This document shows, piece after piece, positions 7,116 through 12,539 of a stretch of 12,539 nt of DNA (positions are counted from its first letter, which is position 1; every line of letters begins with the position of its first letter). This DNA comes from Zavarzinia sp. (GTDB lineage Bacteria > Pseudomonadota > Alphaproteobacteria > Zavarziniales > Zavarziniaceae): NCBI GenBank assembly GCA_028694545.1, contig JAQVKV010000016.1, forward strand, positions 1-12,539, in the 5' to 3' direction. The position numbers and the translations under genes were made by a program. The notes under the pieces were generated by a model that ran no database searches, was not told the DNA's origin, and worked only from the letters and a program-made list of their open reading frames with translations.

Positions 7116-7159
7116 GGAGGGGGTTTCACGCCCCCTCCCCCTATCCGGTAAAGGGGAGG
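7116..7159 (+). promoter_or_regulatory. Alternative hairpins in the tmoA-tmoB gap
   Basis: GGAGGGGG (7116-7123) can pair with CCCCCTCC (7131-7138) around a 7-nt loop. The same C-rich strand, as CCTCCCC (7134-7140), can instead pair with GGGGAGG (7153-7159), which is the ribosome binding site of the next gene. The two pairings exclude each other. The first would leave the tmoB site open, the second would hide it. It may also protect the mRNA or set the alpha:gamma ratio. Confidence 0.5.
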
Positions 7160-7166
7160 AAGAACC

Positions 7167-7427
7167 ATGGCAATATTTCCGCTCTCGTCGAATTTTGAAG
7201 GTGATTTCGTCATCCAGCTCGTCGTCGTCGACGATGCCTCGACCATGGACGAAGTCGCCGCCACCTGCGCCGTTCACTCGGTGAACCGCCGGGTCGCGCC
7301 GCAGCCCGGCAAGGTCATGCGTGTCCGCCGTCATTCCACGGGCGAAGTCTACCCCCGTGACATGCAGGTGAAGAGTGCCGGCCTGCTGCCGACCGAAACC
7401 ATTGACGTCATTTTTTCCGACATCTGA
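7167..7427 (+). CDS. tmoB: Monooxygenase hydroxylase gamma subunit (TmoB-like)
   Basis: An 86-residue protein matching the small ubiquitin-fold gamma subunit of the T4MO-type hydroxylase in size, order and sequence (starts MAIFPLSSNFEGDF; RRVAPQPGKVMRVRRHSTGE and the YPRDM segment are typical). It packs on the alpha subunit in the (alpha-beta-gamma)2 hydroxylase and has no metal ligands of its own. It sits 84 nt after the alpha gene, the longest gap in the operon, with a strong site (GGGGAGGAAGAACC before ATG) that may be masked by a hairpin. The cytoplasmic role in the hydroxylase is by family knowledge. Confidence 0.93.
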   Translation: MAIFPLSSNFEGDFVIQLVVVDDASTMDEVAATCAVHSVNRRVAPQPGKVMRVRRHSTGEVYPRDMQVKSAGLLPTETIDVIFSDI

Positions 7428-7444
7428 ATACAAGAGAGACGAGC

Positions 7445-7783
7445 ATGGCATTCGAGAAAATCTGCTCGCTCGACGACGTCTGGGAAGGCGAGATGGAGGA
7501 ATTCACCACGGCCGAAGGTCGTGATGTCCTCGTCGTCTGCATCGAAGGCGGCAAGATCAAGGCCTTCCAGTCGATGTGCCCGCATCAGGAGATCGCGCTC
7601 ATCGACGGCACATTTGAAAACGGCGTGATCACCTGCAAGGCCCATCTCTGGCAGTTCGACAGCGAGACCGGTCAGGGCCTGAACCCGACCGACTGCAGGA
7701 TCGCGGAATATCCGATCAAGATCGACGGCGACGACGTCTTTATCGACGTCGCCGGCATCGAACCCTGCAAATCGCATACGTAA
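7445..7783 (+). CDS. tmoC: Rieske-type [2Fe-2S] ferredoxin of the monooxygenase (TmoC-like)
   Basis: A 112-residue soluble Rieske ferredoxin that carries electrons from a reductase to the hydroxylase diiron centre. Cluster ligands are C45 and H47 (CPH) and C64 and H67 (CKAH), the same numbers as in T4MO ferredoxin. The size equals that of TmoC. It follows the gamma gene by 17 nt with an AGAGAGACGAGC site. A dedicated ferredoxin places the system in the four-component class and apart from three-component phenol hydroxylases and methane monooxygenase. Its electron donor, usually the TmoF reductase, is not encoded in the window. Confidence 0.95.
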   Translation: MAFEKICSLDDVWEGEMEEFTTAEGRDVLVVCIEGGKIKAFQSMCPHQEIALIDGTFENGVITCKAHLWQFDSETGQGLNPTDCRIAEYPIKIDGDDVFIDVAGIEPCKSHT

Positions 7784-7796
7784 CCGGGAGAGGAAC

Positions 7797-8114
7797 ATGA
7801 GCACCCATAGCGCCGCCAGTGAAGGCTATCGCAACAACAGGGTCGGTCCGATCCTGCGTGCCGGCGAAGTGGCCCAGGCCGCCATCCAGGCGGTCGAGGA
7901 CGACAACCCGGGCAAGAAGATCCACGTCGAGGACCGGACAGCCTACGTCCGCATCGAGTGCGAGGACGAATGCATCCTGACCCGCGCGTCGATGGAGGAG
8001 GCCCTCGGCCGGCCGTTCCAGATGCGCGAGATCGAGATCAATCTCGGCTCCTTCTCGGGCCAGATCGATACCTCGCCGGACCGCATCCGCTTCTACCTCG
8101 CCAAGCATCTCTGA
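7797..8114 (+). CDS. tmoD: Monooxygenase effector (coupling) protein (TmoD-like)
   Basis: A 105-residue member of the MmoB/DmpM/TmoD family of cofactor-free effector proteins that bind the hydroxylase near the active site, tune O2 activation and regiospecificity, and couple NADH use to oxidation. Typical stretches are [20 protein letters not shown] near the N-terminus and the [15 protein letters not shown] strand region. It starts 13 nt after tmoC with a GGGAGAGGAAC site. Length and position in the operon match TmoD. Confidence 0.93.
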   Translation: MSTHSAASEGYRNNRVGPILRAGEVAQAAIQAVEDDNPGKKIHVEDRTAYVRIECEDECILTRASMEEALGRPFQMREIEINLGSFSGQIDTSPDRIRFYLAKHL

Positions 8115-8145
8115 CAAGAAACCAATTCCGGGAAGGAACCCCAAG

Positions 8146-9138
8146 ATGTCCGCCGCCCCCGAGCCCCTGAAGCCGCTCAAGACCTGGTCCCATCTCGCCG
8201 ACCGACGCAAGCGTCCCAGCGAATACGACATCGTCAGCACACGGCTGCACTATCGCCGTCGCGACCCGAATGCGCCCTGGGAGCTCGACCCCAATCTGCC
8301 GATGAACGACTGGTACCGGAAGTACTGCAACGAGAGCCCGCTGAAGCATCCGGATTGGGATCTGTTCCAGGACCCGGACCAGCTCGTCTACCGGACCTAC
8401 AACATTCTCCAGGACGGCCAGGAAGCCTACGTCGGTGGTCTGTTCGACCAGTTCAGCGACCGCGGCCACGACGAGATGATCTCGCGCGAATGGATCGCGA
8501 CCCTCGCGTCCTTCTTCGCCCCCGCCCGCTATCTCTACCACGGCCTGCAGATGGGCTCGGCCTATGTCGCCCAGATGGCGCCGGCGAGCACCATCACGGC
8601 CTGCCTCTACCTGCAGTCGGCCGACAGCCTGCGCTGGGTCACCCACACGGCCTACCGCACGGTGGAACTCTCCAAGGCGCAGCCGGACCTCGGCTTCGGC
8701 AAGGACGAGCGCAAGCACTGGGAAAATGATCCCCAGTGGCAGGGCTTCCGCCGTCTGCTGGAGGAAGGCCTCATCGTCTGGGACTGGGCGGAAGCCTTCG
8801 TCGTCTTCAATCTCGTGCTGAAGCCGGCGGTCGAGGAAGCCCTGCTCGGTGTCCTCGCCGATGCCGCACGCAGCAACGGCGACACGCTCTACAGCCTGCT
8901 CTCCCAGGCGCAGATGCGTGATGCGGAGCGTCACCGGCGCTGGGCCTCGCGCCTCGTCGAAATGGCGATGACAGTCGAAAGCAACAAGGACTGGTTGCGG
9001 GCGCGCGTCGCCGACTGGACACCGCGCGCCGAAGTGGCCATCGCCGACTACTGCAAGGCGCTCGGCGAAGCCGAGGCCGGCGCTCGCGCCATCGAGCGCA
9101 TGCATGCGTTCCAGCGTGGCCTCGGCCTGCGCGACTGA
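8146..9138 (+). CDS. tmoE: Monooxygenase hydroxylase beta subunit (TmoE-like)
   Basis: A 330-residue structural subunit of the hydroxylase, related to the alpha subunit fold but without diiron ligands. The segment FQDPDQLVYRTYNILQDGQE (about residues 76-95) is the hallmark of the T4MO-type beta subunit, and the length is close to that of TmoE. It starts 31 nt after tmoD with a GGGAAGGAACC site. It is the last gene of the operon here: 203 nt with a possible terminator follow, then the regulator. A tmoF reductase, which comes next in the known tmo, iso and alkene monooxygenase operons, is absent. Confidence 0.94.
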   Translation: MSAAPEPLKPLKTWSHLADRRKRPSEYDIVSTRLHYRRRDPNAPWELDPNLPMNDWYRKYCNESPLKHPDWDLFQDPDQLVYRTYNILQDGQEAYVGGLFDQFSDRGHDEMISREWIATLASFFAPARYLYHGLQMGSAYVAQMAPASTITACLYLQSADSLRWVTHTAYRTVELSKAQPDLGFGKDERKHWENDPQWQGFRRLLEEGLIVWDWAEAFVVFNLVLKPAVEEALLGVLADAARSNGDTLYSLLSQAQMRDAERHRRWASRLVEMAMTVESNKDWLRARVADWTPRAEVAIADYCKALGEAEAGARAIERMHAFQRGLGLRD

Positions 9139-9147
9139 CGGTCTCAC

Positions 9148-9178
9148 GGCGGATCCGCGCACCGGCGCTGGATCCGCC
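9148..9178 (+). terminator. Possible terminator after the tmo operon
   Basis: GGCGGATCC (9148-9156) and GGATCCGCC (9170-9178) are perfect 9-bp arms around a 13-nt loop, 10 nt after the tmoE stop. No clear T-run follows, so termination may be partial or need Rho. Confidence 0.5.
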
Positions 9179-9272
9179 ACCGTATTGGCGATTGTTACGG
9201 TCACGTTCGCGACGATTGGCATCATCCAACCGAAACCGAACGAAGTTCACGAATCTCTGGAAGCAGGTGTGA

Positions 9273-9281
9273 TGGTATAAT
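9273..9281 (+). promoter_or_regulatory. Extended -10 promoter for the activator gene
   Basis: TGGTATAAT at 9273-9281 is a perfect extended -10 box (TG-N-TATAAT) of the housekeeping sigma factor. No good -35 box lies at 16-18 bp, which extended -10 promoters can do without. The start would be near 9288, with a leader of about 54 nt. It suggests the regulator is made constitutively at low level, independent of sigma-54. Confidence 0.6.
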
Positions 9282-9341
9282 CCAGCATATTTGGAACGCA
9301 TAAAAAAACCGGCGCCAAAATAAAACAACCGGGGGGAAATC

Positions 9342-11126
9342 ATGGCAGCGGTCATCCGAAATTTTGCCACCGCAAGAAACAACATGGCGGACGAGAATTC
9401 ACCATCCCAAAGGTCGCGGAATTTTCCCGAGATGGACGATCTCGCAGCCCGCCTGCGCTTCTGTCCACAGGTAGGGCGGATCTGGCTCGACGACAACCGG
9501 ATGGTCCTCCTGCACAACCATTCGCTGGGCGCCCTGCGCAACGAACTGATCGAGACCATCGGCCTTCAGGGCGCGCGCGCGCTGCTGACCCGCATGGGCT
9601 ATGCCTCCGGCGCGCAGGACGCGGAACTGGCAGTCAAGGTCCGTCACGGCCGTGACTTCTTCGATTTCTTCACGGTCGGCCCCCAGCTCCACATGATCGA
9701 GGGCATCGTCACCGTGGAACCCGTTCGTGTCGAATCCGACGTGAACACCGGACGTTTCTATGGCGAGTTCATCTGGCACGACTCCTGCGAGGACGAAGTG
9801 CACATCGCATCCCACGGCATCGGCACCGACCCCGCCTGCTGGATGCAAATCGGTTATGCCTCAGGTTATACCAGCATCTTCATGGGTCGCCCCATGCTGT
9901 TCCGGGAAGTCGAATGCAGGTCCATGGGCCACGCTGCCTGCCGCATCATCGGCAAGCCGGTCGCGGAATGGTCGGACGCGGACGAGGACCTGCGATACCT
10001 GCAACCGCATGCCTTCGCCAACCGGGGCAGCCAGGGCCCCATCGTCGTGAATGCGACGGCCGCCGGCATGCCCGCGCCCGAGCTGATGGAGACGAGCCGT
10101 TCTCCGGTCAAGGAACTCGTCGGCGCCTCGGCCGGCTTCAACACCGTCTGTCACATGCTCGAGAAGGTCTCGCGTACCAATGCGACCGTGCTGCTGCTCG
10201 GCGAATCCGGCGTCGGCAAGGAGATGTTCGCGCAGACCCTGCACCGTATCAGCGCGCGCGCCGACGGGCCCTTCATCGCGGTCAACTGCGCGGCCATTCC
10301 CGAACACCTGATCGAATCCGAACTGTTCGGGGTCGAGAAGGGGGCCTATACGGGCGCCGTGACTTCGAGGCCTGGCCGCTTCGAGCGGGCCAATGGCGGC
10401 ACATTGTTCCTAGACGAGATCGGCACCCTCAGCCTTGCCGCGCAGGGCAAGCTGCTGCGCGCCCTGCAGGAGGGCGAGATCGAGCGCGTGGGCGACCAGC
10501 GCAGCCGCAAGGTGGACGTGCGCATCGTCGCGGCCACCAATGTCGAACTGCGTCGCGGCGTCACCGAGGGCAGCTTCCGCGAAGATCTCTTCTACCGGCT
10601 GAACGTCTTTCCCATCCACATCCCGCCGCTGCGGGACCGGCGGGCCGACATCCCCCTGCTGCTCAACCATTTCCTTGGCTACTTCTGCCAGCGTCACGCC
10701 AAGACGCTGACCGGCTTCACCCAGCGTGCGATCACCGGCCTCTATTCCTACGGCTGGCCCGGCAACGTGCGCGAGCTGGAGAACATGGTGGAACGCGGGG
10801 TGATCCTGGCACCCGAGGGCGGGGCCATCGACCTGTGCCATCTCTTCACTTCGGGTGAAAAATTCGATTCGGTCGTGCTCGGCATGGATCGGGAAGGTCG
10901 CCTCAATCCGGTGACCGAAGAGCAGAACGCCTCAGGCTCGCCCTCGACCACGTCGAGCCCCGATCAATTGGCGCAGACTGTCCTGCGTTCCCGCATTCCG
11001 CTCGACCAGTTGGAGGAAAGCCTGCTGCGGGGCGCGGTGGAACAGGCCGGCGGCAATATTTCCGAGGCGGCACGCCTCCTCGGCATCAGCAGGGCGCAGC
11101 TGGCCTATCGCCTCAAACGCGGCTAG
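9342..11126 (+). CDS. Sigma-54-dependent aromatic-responsive activator (XylR/DmpR/MopR type)
   Basis: A 594-residue enhancer-binding protein. Domains: XylR_N-like sensor with V4R fold (about 30-206), linker (207-255), AAA+ sigma-54 interaction domain (256-490), long linker, Fis-type HTH (570-593). The V4R zinc site C166, E189, C192, C200 has exactly the spacing of MopR C155, E178, C181, C189; by the same offset of 11, H117 and W145 match the MopR phenol ligands H106 and W134. The AAA+ part has Walker A GESGVGKE (287-294), GAYTGA sigma-54 loop (334-339), Walker B GGTLFLDEIG and REDLFYRLNVF with the arginine-finger region. The HTH reads GGNISEAARLLGISRAQLAY. Binding of an aromatic effector would relieve repression of the ATPase and switch on the tmo operon and probably the envelope genes. 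Start at 9342 has GGGGGGAAATC upstream; M15 is an alternative. Confidence 0.95.
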   Translation: MAAVIRNFATARNNMADENSPSQRSRNFPEMDDLAARLRFCPQVGRIWLDDNRMVLLHNHSLGALRNELIETIGLQGARALLTRMGYASGAQDAELAVKVRHGRDFFDFFTVGPQLHMIEGIVTVEPVRVESDVNTGRFYGEFIWHDSCEDEVHIASHGIGTDPACWMQIGYASGYTSIFMGRPMLFREVECRSMGHAACRIIGKPVAEWSDADEDLRYLQPHAFANRGSQGPIVVNATAAGMPAPELMETSRSPVKELVGASAGFNTVCHMLEKVSRTNATVLLLGESGVGKEMFAQTLHRISARADGPFIAVNCAAIPEHLIESELFGVEKGAYTGAVTSRPGRFERANGGTLFLDEIGTLSLAAQGKLLRALQEGEIERVGDQRSRKVDVRIVAATNVELRRGVTEGSFREDLFYRLNVFPIHIPPLRDRRADIPLLLNHFLGYFCQRHAKTLTGFTQRAITGLYSYGWPGNVRELENMVERGVILAPEGGAIDLCHLFTSGEKFDSVVLGMDREGRLNPVTEEQNASGSPSTTSSPDQLAQTVLRSRIPLDQLEESLLRGAVEQAGGNISEAARLLGISRAQLAYRLKRG

Positions 11127-11172
11127 GCCGCTTCGAGACGAAAGACAGGGACGAGAGAGGACAAGGGCGGGA

Positions 11173-11808
11173 ATGGCGACCAGCAAGGGCCGTCGCGCAA
11201 TCGAAGTGAAACGGTCAGCGCCGGACAGCCCGCCTCTCCCGTTCCCGGACGCCCCCGGAGAGGAAGGCGACGGAACGAAGACGCTGGCCGAACTGGCTTA
11301 CCGGCGCATCCGGGACCTGATCATCGCCGGCGATCTCGCGCCCGACGAGAAGCTGCGCATCGAATATCTGCGCAGAGCCCTTGACATTGGTGCCAGCCCC
11401 TTGCGCGAAGCCCTCTCCCGTCTGTCATCCCACGGGATCGTCGAGATGGAAGGGCAGCGTGGCTTTCGCGTCGCCTCCGTCTCGCTCCCCGCACTCTGGG
11501 ACATCACCGAGACGCGACTCCTGCTCGAAGCCATGCCTTGCGGCGCTCCATCGAGCGGGGCGACGATACGTGGGAGGCATCGGTCGTCGCCGCCTACCAT
11601 CGGCTGCACCGGGCGGAGCAGCGCCGCCAGGCGGCTGCCGGCCGAGCGGGATCTCGCGCATGAACACCGCGCCATCATGGATGCGGCCCTCGCCCGCAAT
11701 GCGGACGAGGCCTGCCGACTCTCGGACGAACACATCATGCGCACGGCAATGGCGATTGCGGCGATTCTGGCGGGACAAAGCCCGCGATCCACGCCGTCGA
11801 CGGCCTGA
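11173..11808 (+). pseudogene. Decayed GntR/FCD-family transcriptional regulator
   Basis: The N-terminal winged helix (about residues 38-105: TLAELAYRRIRDLIIAGDLA through SPLREALSRLSSHGIVEMEG and GFRV) is intact, and the FCD ligand domain starts normally (LWDITETRLLLEAM). At about 11535-11537 the frame slips: normal FCD sequence (LRRSIERGDDTWEASVVAAY, then HRLHRAEQRRQ) continues one frame over from 11538 and stops at TGA 11661-11663. Around 11640 the first frame becomes meaningful again (ERDLAHEHRAIMDAAL and a normal C-terminus). The middle FCD segment with the W-x-R-H-x-x-F-H-x-A-L motif, roughly 50 residues, is missing. So there is a one-base deletion and an internal deletion, and a metal-binding His is lost. 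The open frame could still give a protein with DNA-binding ability but no working sensor. A sequencing error could explain the one-base slip but not the missing block. Confidence 0.75.
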
Positions 11809-11865
11809 TCATGGCCTTGCTCTCTCGGGGAGCAGGCGTGGAGGATCCTTCGGGTCACCGCCAAA

Positions 11866-11942
11866 TGGTCGGGGCGACTGGATTCGAACCAGCGACTTCT
11901 TGCTCCCAAAGCAAGCGCTCTACCAGGCTGAGCTACGCCCCG
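11866..11942 (-). tRNA. tRNA-Pro (anticodon TGG)
   Basis: A 77-nt tRNA on the minus strand. Acceptor stem CGGGGCG/CGCCCCG with C1-G72 typical of bacterial tRNA-Pro, discriminator A, and the CCA end encoded (11868-11866). The D arm is AGCTCAGCCTGGTAGAGC. The anticodon stem CTTGC/GCAAG encloses TTTGGGA with anticodon TGG, and the T loop is GGTTCGAATCC. Confidence 0.97.
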
Positions 11943-11950
11943 AAGGCCCC

Positions 11951-11979
11951 TCCATACACGAGGGACGCCGGGCGTTCAA
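11951..11979 (-). promoter_or_regulatory. Sigma-70-type promoter for tRNA-Pro
   Basis: Minus strand TTGAAC (11979-11974), 17-nt spacer, TATGGA (11956-11951), ending 8 nt before the tRNA 5' end. Two 8-bp arms, CCCTCCAT (11948-11955) and ATGGAGGG (11979-11986), flank it as an inverted repeat of unknown meaning. Confidence 0.45.
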
Positions 11980-12040
11980 TGGAGGGCTGGCCACTCGGTG
12001 CTTGCGAGCGACATCATTCGCCGTCAATATGCGCGCTCTT

Positions 12041-12127
12041 CCACCAGGGGGAGCCGGAGCGCCGGCTGAGAGGTTCCACGCGGAACGACCCCACGAACCT
12101 GATCCGGTTGATACCGGCGTAGGGATG
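12041..12127 (+). ncRNA. TPP (THI-box) riboswitch
   Basis: The conserved thiamine-pyrophosphate aptamer blocks are present in order: GGGGGAGCC, GCCGGCTGAGAGG (12061-12073), CGACCCC, GAACCTGATCCGG (12095-12107), TACCGGCGTAGGGA (ending 12125). The aptamer ends about 11 nt before the ATG of the ABC ATPase, so control is probably at translation start, with high TPP lowering expression. Confidence 0.95.
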
Positions 12128-12137
12128 GGTGCTGCCG

Positions 12138-12539
12138 ATGGTCAACAGCGACCGGCCGGCCGATGCCGGCATGTCCAACCGCGCGTCCTTTGCGCCTTGC
12201 GCCGGGATGGCGCCAGCGCTTGCCGTGCGCGGCGCGGCCCTTTCCTTCGGTTCGACGACCCATTTCCGCGATCTCGACCTCGACTTGCCTGGCGGACGCA
12301 CCACCTGCCTTCTCGGGCCGAGCGGCGTCGGCAAGTCCAGCCTGCTGCGCCTCGTCGCGGGGATCGGCATGGCGGGATTGTCGGGTCGGGTCACGGCGTC
12401 GGACGGGGCGACGCTGGCCGGGCGCACCACCTTGATGGCGCAACAGGATCACCTGCTGCCCTGGGCTTCCGTGCTCGATAACGTGATGCTGGGGGCGCGC
12501 CTGCGGGGCGACGCGCCGGATGCGACGCGGGCCCATGCC
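12138..12539 (+). CDS. ABC transporter ATP-binding protein, TPP-riboswitch controlled (ThiZ/SsuB-like), C-terminus beyond the window
   Basis: Open to the right edge, with 134 codons visible from the ATG at 12138. Walker A is LLGPSGVGKSS (about residues 58-68), and the Q-loop segment is LMAQQDHLLPWASVLDNVML, which is characteristic of the nitrate/sulfonate/HMP branch of importers, unlike ThiQ. With a TPP riboswitch directly upstream, the best guess is the ATPase of an importer for a thiamine pyrimidine precursor (HMP), as ThiZ of ThiXYZ. The start is uncertain: GTG 12129 and ATG 12171 or 12207 are in the same frame, and a TAG at 12120 limits the frame. A start at 12207 would fit the usual N-terminus of the family best (domain starts at APALAVRGAALSF). 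Confidence 0.85.
   Translation, partial: MVNSDRPADAGMSNRASFAPCAGMAPALAVRGAALSFGSTTHFRDLDLDLPGGRTTCLLGPSGVGKSSLLRLVAGIGMAGLSGRVTASDGATLAGRTTLMAQQDHLLPWASVLDNVMLGARLRGDAPDATRAHA

Larger units (their letters stand above)
11809..12137. other. Gap holding tRNA-Pro and the riboswitch, no protein gene
   Basis: Between the broken GntR gene and the ABC ATPase there are only the tRNA with its promoter and the TPP riboswitch. A weak hairpin (TGCTCTC/GGGAGCA, about 11818-11834) lies after the GntR stop. Open frames across this stretch are translations of the tRNA and riboswitch. Confidence 0.8.

Noticed and set aside
5601..7451. 616-residue minus-strand frame
   Set aside because: Antisense to tmoA and tmoB; the plus strand has all the diiron ligands, so the minus frame is a shadow.
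8038..9225. 395-residue minus-strand frame
   Set aside because: Antisense to tmoE, without recognisable motifs or a ribosome binding site.
11173..11808. Intact GntR regulator
   Set aside because: The frame is open but the FCD domain is scrambled in the middle and lacks the central helix block, so it is recorded as a pseudogene.
11811..12122. 103-residue frame beginning MALLSRGAG with VGATGFEPATSCSQSKRSTR
   Set aside because: It is the antisense translation of the tRNA-Pro gene plus the riboswitch, a well-known false protein in annotations.
11381..12481. 366-residue plus-strand frame across the GntR gene, tRNA and riboswitch
   Set aside because: It crosses a tRNA and a riboswitch in a frame that matches neither the GntR pieces nor the ABC ATPase.
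1..12539. CRISPR arrays, insertion sequences or transposases
   Set aside because: No regular repeat-spacer series, transposase motif or terminal inverted repeats were seen.

Overview
The window is GC-rich bacterial DNA, most likely from a proteobacterium and plausibly an alphaproteobacterium, judging by codon use, strong purine-rich ribosome binding sites, the tRNA-Pro type and the TPP-riboswitch/ABC-ATPase arrangement. The genus cannot be told from the sequence. Its core is a complete set of oxygenase, ferredoxin and effector genes for a four-component soluble diiron monooxygenase of the toluene-4-monooxygenase / alkene-isoprene monooxygenase group.

Layout, left to right. (1) 1-4602, minus strand: a DUF1302-family outer-membrane protein (2704-4602), a secreted YCF48/BNR-type beta-propeller protein (1304-2404) and an RND/MMPL-type inner-membrane transporter (1307 to beyond the left edge). 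The last two overlap by an ATGA start/stop. (2) 4603-5585: a 983-bp divergent intergenic region with no gene, carrying two opposed sigma-54 (-24/-12) promoters and three copies of GATTGATC. (3) 5586-9138, plus strand: tmoA-B-C-D-E-like genes (hydroxylase alpha, gamma, Rieske ferredoxin, effector, hydroxylase beta). The usual sixth gene, the tmoF NADH oxidoreductase, is absent. (4) 9342-11126: a XylR/DmpR/MopR-type sigma-54 activator with an intact Zn-binding sensor domain. (5) 11173-11808: a GntR/FCD regulator broken by a frameshift and an internal deletion. (6) 11866-11942: tRNA-Pro(UGG) on the minus strand, then a TPP riboswitch and the start of an ABC-transporter ATPase of the ThiZ/SsuB type, cut by the right edge.

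How it fits together (inference): the activator binds an aromatic or similar effector and acts with sigma-54 RNA polymerase on the monooxygenase operon. Good sigma-54 promoters also precede the DUF1302 gene and the YCF48-RND pair, so the envelope trio looks like part of the same regulon and may move the hydrophobic substrate or product across the envelope. That coupling is the most interesting, least described aspect of the window. The tRNA and thiamine-related genes at the right look like an unrelated chromosomal neighbourhood.
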